Assembly (NCBI GenBank): GCA_002313895.1 | Contig: DCAW01000168.1 | Location: 1-44,558, forward strand | Length of the DNA: 44,558 nt | Direction of reading: 5' to 3' | From: Dehalococcoidia bacterium UBA1123 | Lineage (GTDB): Bacteria; Chloroflexota; Dehalococcoidia; Lucifugimonadales; UBA1123 | Shown: one piece after another, positions 9,003 to 17,658 of the stretch | Layout of the letters: every line of letters starts with the position of its first letter | Position numbering within the stretch: the first letter of the stretch is position 1 | The notes under the pieces: model-generated | The model's input: only the letters and a program-made list of their open reading frames with translations | Told to the model about the DNA's origin: nothing | Database searches by the model: none | Position numbers and translations under genes: made by a program

Positions 9003-9301
9003 TGCTCCCTCCTTCAAACTGGTTAGGCGATAACCAGCTACAGTCTATTTACAGGAATCACTTGGTAAAGTGTGGACACAATGGAAACAAAATATGCACG
9101 ATCCAGTGATATTTCACATCAATTATTGAAAACGGTGGCCCCGGATGCCAGATTTGTCGGCTCACACGTGCGCTATCTACAAGTGAGCACTTGCATTATA
9201 GGTCGCCTAGCCACCGGCACCTGCTGATTTGGACACGAGACAACCACACCATTAGCAGCTGAACTAAGTCGAATCGTTCGTGGCATCAGCTCATGCTGAG
9301 A

Positions 9302-10468
9302 TTACTCTCTGGTTAACGTGTCGACTTTGTGCGCTTCGATGTAGTCCCAGTCCATCTCAACTCCCAATCCTGGCCCCTGGGGAACCGCAACGTGGCCGTT
9401 GGCGTCGACGCCATTCAATTCGTCGGTGAACTCCGGCGGATAGACCGGCGGTTGACTGCTTTTTATCTTCGGGTTAAGAAGGCCTAGTTCGTAGAAGTTG
9501 GCATTCCTGACCGCCGCGATACAGTGGCGATGGGCGAGACCTCCTCCATGAAATTCGACATCTAAACCGAAACCCTCGGCGGCGTGGGCAACTTTCATCG
9601 CTCCCGTGATTCCCCCATCTTCATAAACACCCGCCCTCACAAAGTCGGTTCCGCCATTCACGATGAAATCGACATGGCCCTCGAGGCCGAAAATGTGCTC
9701 GGTTTGAAGGATCGGTGTGTCAATCTTCTCTCGCAGCCGCTGGTGCCCAAACATCGAGACTCCGCCGTCTTTATAAGGGTCTTCCAGCCAGAAAAATCCA
9801 GCCTCGTCACACGCCCTGCCCACGAGGAGCGCCTCTCCCCAGGTGTTGTATTCGCACGCGGGATCAATCATGAGGGACATTCTGTCGCCGACGCGCCGCC
9901 CGACCTCCAGCACGTTCTCCACCTCTCTGGAAATAGGAGCGTCGCCCCAGCCGTGTATCTTGAAAGCCCGATAGCCGATGTCGTAGCACTGCTCAGCATA
10001 GTCGGCGAACTGTTCCGGTGTGCTGAGTCCGCCGTTCTCGTCGCCGTGATAGGTGCTGGCGTAAGCAGGAATCGAGGTTCGCCATCCGCCAAGAAGCTGG
10101 TGTATCGGAACGCCATAAATCTTGCCTGCGAAATCCCAGAGAGCAACGTCGACCATGCCCATCGCCGTGCGATCGGTGTGTCGCAAGCCTCGTTTGAGGT
10201 CGTTGTATATCAATTCCCGCTCGAACGGATTTTTCCCCAACAGATATCCGGAGACCTGATCCAGTCCATGCACCGTGCGACTCGCAGGCCCGGCCAGATA
10301 TTCTCCAGTGATTCCCGTGTCTGTGTGAATCCTCAAGACGGTGGATGACGCCGTGACGCTGCTTCCAGCCTCATAGACCTGGTTGAATCCGTTGTAGTCA
10401 GTGCCCATGTCATCAATTTGATGTTGAAACACAACCAGTTCAAGTTTTGTGATCTTCGGGCTAGCCAT
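9302..10468 (-). CDS. Enolase-superfamily (mandelate racemase-like) sugar-acid dehydratase
   Basis: A 388-residue member of the mandelate racemase/muconate lactonizing subgroup. The capping domain is residues 1-125 and the barrel follows. Visible ligands and bases are Lys170 in FKIH (a Lys-x-His form of the usual KxK), Mg ligands Asp202, Glu229 (WLEDP) and Glu257 (TEH), and a distal His308 (VEFHGGG) with an Asp near 275 as its partner. Such enzymes abstract the alpha proton of a carboxylate, and most members with this layout dehydrate sugar acids to 2-keto-3-deoxy acids; the substrate is not readable. GAGGAGG precedes the ATG. It follows a dead SDR and an amidohydrolase on the same strand, probably in one transcript. 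The KDG-like kinase at the window start could act on its product. Confidence 0.85.
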   Translation of the reverse strand: MASPKITKLELVVFQHQIDDMGTDYNGFNQVYEAGSSVTASSTVLRIHTDTGITGEYLAGPASRTVHGLDQVSGYLLGKNPFERELIYNDLKRGLRHTDRTAMGMVDVALWDFAGKIYGVPIHQLLGGWRTSIPAYASTYHGDENGGLSTPEQFADYAEQCYDIGYRAFKIHGWGDAPISREVENVLEVGRRVGDRMSLMIDPACEYNTWGEALLVGRACDEAGFFWLEDPYKDGGVSMFGHQRLREKIDTPILQTEHIFGLEGHVDFIVNGGTDFVRAGVYEDGGITGAMKVAHAAEGFGLDVEFHGGGLAHRHCIAAVRNANFYELGLLNPKIKSSQPPVYPPEFTDELNGVDANGHVAVPQGPGLGVEMDWDYIEAHKVDTLTRE

Positions 10469-10512
10469 CGGTTATCCTCCTCTAGACGCATTGGGGGATT
10501 TTCTCGCAAATC

Positions 10513-11247
10513 TTACCTGGTGAATATCGTGCCTCTCACATACTCTGCATCGTCGGAACTCAAGAACCGTATCACCTTTGCCATGCCGTCAGGCGTTCCC
10601 AGTCCGGCTATCTGGCGAGCCTCGTTGGCCGCTCAGCCTAACATCTATACCTGCTGATCGATTATGCGCAGTTTCAGAGGTGTTGCGATGTTGCCGGGGC
10701 AGAGCACATTTACCCGAATGTTTTCTTCAGCCAAGCTCTGCTCCAGCGTCAACCCCAGGCCGTTAACGCCGCCCTTGTTTGCGCCGTAACCGACAATGCT
10801 TGAGCCGACGCTAGCGCCAGCTGCAGAGGCGATCATGACTATCACCCCTCTTCTTGCCCTCCGGATCGCGGGAACCGCATACTTCGCGGCAAGGAATAAG
10901 CCTATCAGATTGATGTCAATGTGCTCCTCTCAGGTGGCATTCAGAAACTCATCCACTGGAACCAAAGAATCTCTGGCAATGGCCGCCGCTGAGACTAGAG
11001 AGTTGATGCCGCCCATGTCCCTCTCAGCGGTTTCCATCAAAGACCGGACATCTGCGTCTTTTGAAACGTCGGTTTGGTGGAACCACGCTTCGCCGCCAGC
11101 GTCACGAATTTGGGCGACGGCGCTGTCGCCCTCTGCGGCGTTTATGTCGCCGATTGTTATTTTAGCCCCATGCCTGGCACAGATCAGAGCAGTGGCTCAC
11201 GCCATTCCCGATGCTCCTCCGGTTATCACGATCTTTTTGTTTTCCAT
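10513..11247 (-). pseudogene. Short-chain dehydrogenase/reductase with four in-frame stops
   Basis: Read in one frame from ATG 11247 to TAA 10513 there are 244 codons, the normal length of a classical SDR, with no frameshift. Segments in order are the nucleotide-binding start IVITGGASGM, the DVSKDADV region, EEHIDINLIGLFLAAKYAVP, IASAAGASVGS, the catalytic YGANK (YxxxK), IRVNVLCPG and the C-terminal GMAKVIRFLSSDDAEYVRGTIF. In-frame stops are at 11197-11199 (TGA, where family members often have Arg), 10930-10932 (TGA, where TWEEH is usual), 10645-10647 (TAG) and 10633-10635 (TGA). The NNAG motif is also lost (VSAAA). It lies 44 bp before the dehydratase start, between two intact catabolic genes. 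Confidence 0.9.
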
Positions 11248-11409
11248 TCATTGGTTGCTTCTCCCAGGAATGGCCGATGCGAGTTGCGGATTCATCAGAG
11301 GCATTGGATTCCCAGTTTGGAGGCAATTCATCCGTAAATCGAACTATGAGCGAGCGTGATTTTCTTACCGAAATGTTGAAAGACCGCCAGAAACAGGCTG
11401 ATCTGACGG

Positions 11410-12786
11410 CTAGAGTGGCCCAGGAGGCAGATTAATCGGGAACGGAACGTTCGGGTTCTCGGCTATCAGCCGGTTCCAGGCTCGATGGCCGATTTCTTCG
11501 GCTTTCGCGATGATGTCGTCTTCGTCGATGGTCAGAAGCTTCGAGTCTCGCAGTACCCAGCTTCCGTCAACCATCACGTCAGTGATATCGGACGGCATTC
11601 CGTTGTGGACAAACGCCGAGACGATTCTTAGCGTCGGGACGAGGTGAGCTTTACGGACATTCACCATGAAAAGGTCGGCTTTCTTGCCGACTTCCAGCGT
11701 TCCCACATCATCGGATATTCCCAGCGCTCGCGCTCCGCCATAGGTGGCCCAATCCAGGACATCCTCGGGCTGTGGGTCCATCTCATCGTTTCGTCGGACT
11801 CGCTCGTGGAACAGGCCTGCGCGCATCACTTCGACCATGTCCTCGGACATGTTGTCAGAACCCATTCCCACGGCGCAGCCTGCGGCGACTAGTTCTTTAA
11901 CAGGCGCTGCCGCTCCCCTCCGAGCGCCGATGGCAGCGTTATGGGACACCGCCGAACCAGCCTGGCCCAACAGCGCGATCTCCGACGAATTTACGTAGCG
12001 ACAGTGAGCGGCGACAAGACGGTCTCCCAGGAAGTCATTGGCGAACAGGTAGTGTGTCGGCATGACGCCCCGCACGCGCTTGATCGCCTCGATTTCTTCG
12101 TAGCTTTGAGACAGGTGGATTGTGTACCCGACGTCGTATCGCTCGGCCATCTCCCGTGATTCCCTCAACAACTCTGGGGACACTGTCTCTGGCGCGTGAG
12201 GAGCCAAAAAACCAAGAACTCGACCGTTGGACTTGCCATGCCAAGCCTCGATCAAATCCGCGCTGCGCTGAAGGCCCGCTTCACGCTTGGAATCTAAAAA
12301 TTCAACCTTGCCATCGCGAGTTTTCGTGCTGTCGATGTCATTGATGTTCTCGCCCAGTATCAGCCTCATTCCGGTGGAATCAAGGCTGTCAACATACTCG
12401 TGAATGTCATTCGAGATTTCCAGCAGTGTAGTTGTGCCGCTCCTGATGGCCTCGATGCACGCGAGCAGTCCGAACACATTTCGCTCGTCGGGATTCAATA
12501 ACCCACGGCCGCTAGTGGGAAACCGCAGCGTCGTCGGGAAACCGAAGTCTTCGAGAATCCCTTTATCCGCGGTAGCCTGAAGATGAGTGTGGCAGTTTAT
12601 CAAGCCGGGAAACACCACCCTGCCACGGCCTTGAATAACGTCAGCCAAAGGATGTCGGGACTCTACTTCCATCGATGGCCCAATGTCCGAGATTCGCCTG
12701 TCTTCGATTACGATTCCGGCGCTGTAAAGAACCGTGCGTTGATCATTCCCTGTGACGACTGTGGTGTCTTTGATGAGAAGTTTCAT
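11410..12786 (-). CDS. ATZ/TRZ-type metal-dependent amidohydrolase
   Basis: A 458-residue amidohydrolase of the cytosine deaminase/S-adenosylhomocysteine deaminase/chlorohydrolase group. Metal-site motifs are NCHTHLQ (HxH, about residue 76), IHLSQSYEE (third His), VAAHCRYV (fourth His) and GMGSDN (Asp). The C-terminal ADLFMVN segment is the small beta-sandwich domain. Such enzymes deaminate or dechlorinate N-heterocycles, or cleave related C-N bonds; the substrate is unknown. ATG 12786 with AAGGCG upstream is preferred over the in-frame 12822. It heads a minus-strand set with the dead SDR and the dehydratase, and is transcribed divergently from another amidohydrolase. Confidence 0.85.
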   Translation of the reverse strand: MKLLIKDTTVVTGNDQRTVLYSAGIVIEDRRISDIGPSMEVESRHPLADVIQGRGRVVFPGLINCHTHLQATADKGILEDFGFPTTLRFPTSGRGLLNPDERNVFGLLACIEAIRSGTTTLLEISNDIHEYVDSLDSTGMRLILGENINDIDSTKTRDGKVEFLDSKREAGLQRSADLIEAWHGKSNGRVLGFLAPHAPETVSPELLRESREMAERYDVGYTIHLSQSYEEIEAIKRVRGVMPTHYLFANDFLGDRLVAAHCRYVNSSEIALLGQAGSAVSHNAAIGARRGAAAPVKELVAAGCAVGMGSDNMSEDMVEVMRAGLFHERVRRNDEMDPQPEDVLDWATYGGARALGISDDVGTLEVGKKADLFMVNVRKAHLVPTLRIVSAFVHNGMPSDITDVMVDGSWVLRDSKLLTIDEDDIIAKAEEIGHRAWNRLIAENPNVPFPINLPPGPL

Positions 12787-12812
12787 ATTGCGCCTTTGAT
12801 CTGATTTCCCCA

Positions 12813-12818
12813 AGGATA
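12813..12818 (-). promoter_or_regulatory. Extended -10 element for the minus-strand amidohydrolase
   Basis: On the minus strand TGCTATCCT provides an extended -10 box with TATCCT at 12818-12813. No good -35 is seen, which is common for extended -10 promoters. It shares the 135-bp divergent region with the plus-strand promoter at 12850-12877, so the two sides could be co-regulated. Confidence 0.4.
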
Positions 12819-12849
12819 GCACACCTCTCTCGCGACTCTGGCTTGATGC

Positions 12850-12877
12850 TTGACTCGCGCGCCGATTGAATTACAAT
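12850..12877 (+). promoter_or_regulatory. Strong sigma-70-type promoter for the plus-strand amidohydrolase
   Basis: TTGACT (12850-12855), a 16-nt spacer and TACAAT (12872-12877) match consensus at five of six bases each. The expected start point near 12884 leaves about 38 nt before the ATG. Confidence 0.7.
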
Positions 12878-12921
12878 TCCTCCCAAACGCCACAATTCAC
12901 AACCACCCTAGGAGTCGAAAT

Positions 12922-14061
12922 ATGGCGAAATACGAACTGATTATCAAAGGCGGGACCGTCGTTGATCCGTCCCAGAGTATTCACGAGCGCCAAGACGTTG
13001 CATTCAACTATGGCAAAGTTGCTGCTGTCGAACCTGATATCTCTGACAACCTCGCAAACGAGATTGTGGACGCCACCGACGCCATTGTGACCCCCGGTCT
13101 CGTCGATCTCCATGTGCACGTGTACTGGGGAGTTGGACATTATGGAATCGAGGCTGACCCAACTCAGGTTGCACAAGGTGTCACAACTGCTGTCGATGCA
13201 GGGTCGGCCGGCGCCTGGACGTTCCCTGCGTTCCGTCGTTACGTCATGGAGCGCAGCGCCACTCGTCTATACGCCTTGCTCAACATATCCTCGATGGGGA
13301 TGATCTCTCCGAAAATCGGCGAGTTGGAAGACCTTCGCTGGGCAGACGTCGAAGACGCCACGAGCGTGGGACGCGCAAACCCAGACCATATCCTCGGAAT
13401 AAAAGTCAGGCTGAGCCAACCGCTGACCGCCGATCACGACGTCGATTCTTTGAAACGAGCGATCGAAGCGGCGGAAGAACTGGGCAAGTTTGTCATGATC
13501 CACGTCGGCAATTCGTTCACGCCGATGCACGAACTAGTCGGCATGCTGAGGCCCGGCGACGTCGTGACCCACGCCTATCACGGCAGCGCCCACGGAGCGA
13601 TGGATGATTCGGGCCGTGTATACGATGGAATCGTCGAGGCTCAAAAACGCGGTGTGGTGTTCGACATCGGCCACGGACGAGGCAGTTTTTCATTTGCATT
13701 GGCAGAAAAGGCGTTAGCCCAGAATTTCCTCCCGGACAACATCAGCAGTGACCTTCACATCTACAACATTGAAGGGCCAGTGCACGACCAACTCTCCACG
13801 TTGTCGAAATTCCTCCACCTGGGCCTTTCATTAGACGAGGTAATTCGACTCAGCACGTCGGCCACAGCCAAGACCATAGGCCATGCCGACGAGATTGGAA
13901 CACTCAAACCCGGAGCAGAAGGAGATGCCACGGTCATGCGCGTTTCAGAAGGCAAATTCACATTCGTCGATTCCCTGGACGCGACGGTCGAAGGCTCTCG
14001 AGAGCTGGAACACGTCGCCACGATTAGGGGTGGCAAGCTGTACAAACCCTACCTCTGGTGA
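12922..14061 (+). CDS. Dihydroorotase-like amidohydrolase, EF_0837/AHA_3915 deacetylase type
   Basis: A 379-residue binuclear-metal amidohydrolase. Motifs are DLHVHVYWG (HxH), GIKVRLS (the Lys expected to be carboxylated and bridge the metals), MIHVGNS, THAYHGSAHG and DNISSDLH (catalytic Asp). The pattern fits the group of predicted amidohydrolases/deacetylases related to dihydroorotase and D-aminoacylases, which open cyclic amides or remove acyl groups; the substrate is not known. ATG 12922 has GGAG at 7-nt spacing and a clear promoter, so the longer open frame from 12850 is not used. It is followed by the two ThDP enzymes on the same strand, suggesting consecutive steps of one pathway. Confidence 0.83.
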   Translation: MAKYELIIKGGTVVDPSQSIHERQDVAFNYGKVAAVEPDISDNLANEIVDATDAIVTPGLVDLHVHVYWGVGHYGIEADPTQVAQGVTTAVDAGSAGAWTFPAFRRYVMERSATRLYALLNISSMGMISPKIGELEDLRWADVEDATSVGRANPDHILGIKVRLSQPLTADHDVDSLKRAIEAAEELGKFVMIHVGNSFTPMHELVGMLRPGDVVTHAYHGSAHGAMDDSGRVYDGIVEAQKRGVVFDIGHGRGSFSFALAEKALAQNFLPDNISSDLHIYNIEGPVHDQLSTLSKFLHLGLSLDEVIRLSTSATAKTIGHADEIGTLKPGAEGDATVMRVSEGKFTFVDSLDATVEGSRELEHVATIRGGKLYKPYLW

Positions 14062-14066
14062 TCCGG

Positions 14067-14095
14067 TTGCCCGACATAATTCGATGGAGTATCCT
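14067..14095 (+). promoter_or_regulatory. Possible promoter of the first ThDP enzyme
   Basis: TTGCCC (14067-14072), a 17-nt spacer and TATCCT (14090-14095) give four of six matches in each box at ideal spacing. It lies directly after the amidohydrolase stop, and the leader to TTG 14185 would be about 83 nt. Confidence 0.4.
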
Positions 14096-14184
14096 ACGCG
14101 TTGAACTCGTAGCAGTTAGCGCTGAAATCTTTTCAACAGTCGTGGCGACGGGTGTCCAACGACACAGCATCCAAGGAGGAAGAA

Positions 14185-15822
14185 TTGAACGGTATAGAAG
14201 CAGTCGCAAGGATTCTCAAGTTGGAAGGCGTAGAGTGGGTGTCTTGCTTCCCATCTAACAACCTCATCGAGGCGATAGCTCAGGAAGGCATCCGCCTGAC
14301 GATGTTCCGTCAGGAACGCGGAGCCATCATGGCAGCAGACGGGTACAGCCGCAGCAGCCACCGGAAGAAGTTCGGCGTCAACGTAACACAGGGCGGCCCT
14401 GGCGCGGAAAACGGTATGGGCGGCATCGCGCAGGCTTACGCTGACAACATTCCAATTCTGTTGATCCCCGGAGGCCCGCCTCTGGCGTCTTGGAGCGTAA
14501 AGCCCAACTTCTCGCCGTCCAGAGTGTATGCCCCTATCAGCAAACAGACCGAGGCAATATTCTCCTCTGGCCAGGTGGGCAATGTGATGCGACGAGCGTT
14601 CCACGCTCTCCGCAACGGGACTGGCGGGCCAGTGACTGTTGAGACACCAGCGGACATTGCCGCTGCTGAAGTTCCCAGTGAAGTGCTAGAGAACTACAAT
14701 CCGCCAAAGCGATCCATAACGTCGCCGTCAAGGTCCGACGTCAAGGAAGCCGTCAAGCTTCTGGTCAACGCCAAACGACCAGTGATCTGGGCAGGCGGAG
14801 GAGTGCTGTTCGGTGACGCTACCGCCGAATTGAAGCAGTTCGCAGAACTTGCCGATGTCCCGGTGTTCACGACAATGCAGGGCAAAAGCGCGTTCCCCGA
14901 AGATCACCCGTTGTCCCTCGGCGCCGGCAGTGGGGCGACCACACTGCCGGCCTACAAGTGGCTTCAAGAGAGTGACGTTCTGTTCGGTCTTGGCACGAGC
15001 TTGAGCCACACAGGCTATGGCCAGCCGATTCCTCCGGGAAAGGTCATTATCCATAACTCTGATAACATAACCGACATCAACAAAGACGAAGCGGCAGACG
15101 TTGCGCTTTACGGAGATGTGAAGGCGACCCTCGAAATCGCAATCGACGAGTTGAAAGCCGCCATCGGCGAGGAAGGCCGCAAGACAGGCGTGGCAAGCGA
15201 AATCGCCGAGGTCAGAAAGCAGTGGATGGCCGAATGGCACAGCATGTTGGATTCAGACGATGTGCCGATCAACACATACCGCGTCGTCGGCGAAATTGAC
15301 CGCTGCCTGGACAAAACTAACAGCATCGTGACTCACGACGCCGGCGCGCCTCGCGACTCGATCATCCCCTTCTACCATGCCACGACCCCCGGCGGTTATA
15401 TCGGTTGGGGCAAAACGACTCATCTGGGATTCGGCATACCCCTGATGATAGGCGCGAAATTGGCAAATCCCGACAAGTTCTGCCTCAACCTGATGGGAGA
15501 CGGAGCCTACGGTATGTCTGCGATGGACCTAGAAACTTCCGTGAGGGCCGGAGCGCCCATCACGACCGTGGTTTTGAACAACGGCGGCATGGCGACCTAC
15601 CCTGGAGGCTACCCCACAGCCCGCGAACTCTACGGCGTCACGGAGTTGACCGGAAACTACGCGAGCCAGGCCCAGAACATGGGCGCTGTCGGCATCACTG
15701 TGGAAGATCCTGCTGAGATGGCTGTAGCCCTTGCTGCTGCACAGAGGCACAACGCCGAAGGCAACACCGTGCTTATCGACGTTCACTCGAACTTGGAGTC
15801 TAAGAAGTCCCGCTTCGGATAG
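14185..15822 (+). CDS. ThDP-dependent acetolactate-synthase-like enzyme 1
   Basis: A 545-residue ThDP enzyme with N-terminal Pyr domain (catalytic Glu44 in FRQERG), central domain, and C-terminal PP domain with the ThDP/Mg motif GDG at 438-440 and NN at 465-466. The family makes or breaks C-C bonds next to a carbonyl (acetolactate synthase, decarboxylases, cyclodione hydrolase IolD and others); the reaction here is unknown. The start is TTG 14185: AAGGAGG lies five bases upstream, and the resulting N-terminus (MNGIEAVARIL) lines up with the next gene (MNGVAAMAEIL). The frame is also open from GTG 14152. It pairs with a paralogue of identical length and is separated from it by a terminator-like hairpin. 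Confidence 0.87.
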   Translation: MNGIEAVARILKLEGVEWVSCFPSNNLIEAIAQEGIRLTMFRQERGAIMAADGYSRSSHRKKFGVNVTQGGPGAENGMGGIAQAYADNIPILLIPGGPPLASWSVKPNFSPSRVYAPISKQTEAIFSSGQVGNVMRRAFHALRNGTGGPVTVETPADIAAAEVPSEVLENYNPPKRSITSPSRSDVKEAVKLLVNAKRPVIWAGGGVLFGDATAELKQFAELADVPVFTTMQGKSAFPEDHPLSLGAGSGATTLPAYKWLQESDVLFGLGTSLSHTGYGQPIPPGKVIIHNSDNITDINKDEAADVALYGDVKATLEIAIDELKAAIGEEGRKTGVASEIAEVRKQWMAEWHSMLDSDDVPINTYRVVGEIDRCLDKTNSIVTHDAGAPRDSIIPFYHATTPGGYIGWGKTTHLGFGIPLMIGAKLANPDKFCLNLMGDGAYGMSAMDLETSVRAGAPITTVVLNNGGMATYPGGYPTARELYGVTELTGNYASQAQNMGAVGITVEDPAEMAVALAAAQRHNAEGNTVLIDVHSNLESKKSRFG

Positions 15823-15851
15823 TCCGATTGTGAATCCCTAGCGCGCATGAG

Positions 15852-15880
15852 AGGGGCGGGTCGATTGGCCCGCCCCTTTT
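15852..15880 (+). terminator. Terminator-like hairpin between the ThDP enzyme genes
   Basis: A 9-bp GC-rich stem (15852-15860 with 15869-15877) with an 8-nt loop ends in TTTT. It could end most transcripts after the first gene, or lower expression of the second relative to the first. Confidence 0.75.
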
Positions 15881-15925
15881 GCAATTTCAAACATTTTGAA
15901 TTCCAATCCAACAGGAGACATTGAT

Positions 15926-17563
15926 ATGAATGGCGTCGCAGCGATGGCAGAAATCCTTCGGAGAGAAGGCGTCGAGTTCCTAGCCGCTTTTCCGTATCAA
16001 CCGTTGATCGAGGAATGCGCCAAGTTGGATATTCGGCCTGTCCTGTGCAGGCAGGAGCGCATGGGCAGCGCGATTGCCGATGGCATCAGCCGAACGACGA
16101 ACGGCAAGCGAGTCGGCGTGTACTCCATGCAGCACGGGCCAGGCGCGGAAAATTCATTCCCCGGCGCGGCGCAGGCGTTCTCGGACAACGTCCCGACGCT
16201 GATGCTTCCGGGCGGGCCGGATGTGGGGCGTCAGGGTGTAAGCCCGGATTTCTTCGCGGTTCCTCATTACGAGCGCGTCACAAAATGGGCCGCCCAGGTA
16301 AATTCGGTTGAGCGTCTTCCGGAGCTGATGCGACGGGCGTTCTACAACCTGCGAACCGGAAAGGGCGGGCCGGTGCTTGTCGAACTACCGGGAGACGTTG
16401 GAGCCACCGAATATCCAGGGGAACTCGCATACGAGCCGGTGAGAGCGAATCGTTTCGGTCCCGACTCTGCGGACGTTCGCGAGGTCGCGAAAGTTTTGAC
16501 GGGAGCCAAAAACCTAGTGATCCATGCCGGCCAGGGCGTTCTTTATGCTGAAGCCACCGATGAACTGGAACAGTTGGCCGAGCTTCTACAAACGCCTGTT
16601 ATGACCACCCTCCCAGGCAAGAGCGGCTTCCCGGAGAATCATCCACTTGCGCTCGGAGCGTCTGCCGTGTCCACCACGAAGCCGATCTCGGTATTCCTGG
16701 ATCGCGCCGACGTAGTGTTCGGTATCGGAACAAGCCTGACTCGCACAAGTTACGGCAGGACTATCCCGAACGGCAAGGTGATAATCCACTCGACCAACGA
16801 CCCTGCCGATGTGAACAAAGATTACAAGGCCGACCTGGCCCTCATCGGCGACGCCAAGCTCGTGCTTGAGGCCGTGATCGCGGAGATCAAAGCTCAGACC
16901 AACGGAATCGGCAACCGGAACGACGCCGCCACCGCGTCCGAAGTTCAAGCTGTCAAGCAAGAGTGGCTCGACGAATGGATGTCCCACTTCACCTCCGACG
17001 AAACTCCATTGAATCAGTACCGCATTATCTGGGACTTGATGCACCTCGTTGACAGGACCAACACCATCATCACCCACGATGCCGGCAGTCCGCGAGACCA
17101 GTTGGTCCCGTTCTGGGAGACCGTGGCGCCAAGAACCTACCAGGGTTGGGGGAAATCGACCCAATTGGGTTACGGTTTGGGCATCACGATGGGCGCGAAA
17201 CTGGCTGAGCCAGACAAGCTCTGCGTGAACATCATGGGCGATGCCGCGATAGGCATGGTGGGCATGGACTTTGAGACTGCCGTTCGCAACAACCTGGGAA
17301 TCCTCACGATTGTGTTCAACAATGGGGCAATGGCCATTGAGCGCAACTCGATGCCAATCGCAATCGAGAAGTTCGGAACAGTCTATCAGGGTGGCGATTA
17401 TCGAAGCGTAGCGAAAGCCCTGGGCGGCTGGGGCGTGCGAGTCGAGCAGCCAGAACAGATCGTCCCGTCACTGCAACAGGCCATTGAGGTCACAAAAACT
17501 GGCACGCCAGCGTTGGTCGAGTTCATTGTGAAAGAAGGGTTCGACTTCTCGCGCTATCCGTAG
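15926..17563 (+). CDS. ThDP-dependent acetolactate-synthase-like enzyme 2
   Basis: A paralogue of the preceding gene, also exactly 545 residues, with the key sites at the same positions: Glu44 (CRQERM), GPGAEN in the Pyr domain, the ThDP motif at 438-440 and NN at 465-466. The motif reads GDA rather than GDG, so the third position differs, which many ThDP enzymes tolerate. The start is ATG 15926 with AGGAG at 8-nt spacing; the earlier in-frame TTG 15896 has no such site. The identical length and colinear motifs point to tandem duplication. The two could form a heteromeric enzyme or act on different 2-oxo substrates. The actual reaction is not evident. Confidence 0.87.
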   Translation: MNGVAAMAEILRREGVEFLAAFPYQPLIEECAKLDIRPVLCRQERMGSAIADGISRTTNGKRVGVYSMQHGPGAENSFPGAAQAFSDNVPTLMLPGGPDVGRQGVSPDFFAVPHYERVTKWAAQVNSVERLPELMRRAFYNLRTGKGGPVLVELPGDVGATEYPGELAYEPVRANRFGPDSADVREVAKVLTGAKNLVIHAGQGVLYAEATDELEQLAELLQTPVMTTLPGKSGFPENHPLALGASAVSTTKPISVFLDRADVVFGIGTSLTRTSYGRTIPNGKVIIHSTNDPADVNKDYKADLALIGDAKLVLEAVIAEIKAQTNGIGNRNDAATASEVQAVKQEWLDEWMSHFTSDETPLNQYRIIWDLMHLVDRTNTIITHDAGSPRDQLVPFWETVAPRTYQGWGKSTQLGYGLGITMGAKLAEPDKLCVNIMGDAAIGMVGMDFETAVRNNLGILTIVFNNGAMAIERNSMPIAIEKFGTVYQGGDYRSVAKALGGWGVRVEQPEQIVPSLQQAIEVTKTGTPALVEFIVKEGFDFSRYP

Positions 17564-17578
17564 GGGCCTGAAAACTGA

Positions 17579-17607
17579 GTAGAGACGGGTTTGAAACCCG
17601 CCTCTAC
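17579..17607. repeat. REP-like imperfect palindrome between convergent genes
   Basis: GTAGAG (17579-17584) pairs with CTCTAC (17602-17607), and CGGGTT (17586-17591) pairs with AACCCG (17595-17600), with one A/C mismatch and a TGA loop. There is no U-tract. The form resembles dispersed palindromic elements with GTAG...CTAC ends. It sits between the convergent second ThDP gene and the thioredoxin gene, where it could act as a bidirectional transcript end. Confidence 0.6.
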
Positions 17608-17658
17608 TTCAATCTGATTTGCGTTCGACTGGCGCGTCATGCCGATTTCGTGCCAGCG

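Noticed and set aside
10513..11247. TGA recoded as Trp or Arg, making the SDR and GNAT genes functional
   Set aside because: TGA ends the kinase, gnd, thioredoxin and S9 peptidase genes where expected, Trp is encoded by TGG throughout, and TAG and TAA also interrupt these frames.
17579..17607. Part of a CRISPR array
   Set aside because: Single palindromic unit with no regularly spaced repeats or spacers.
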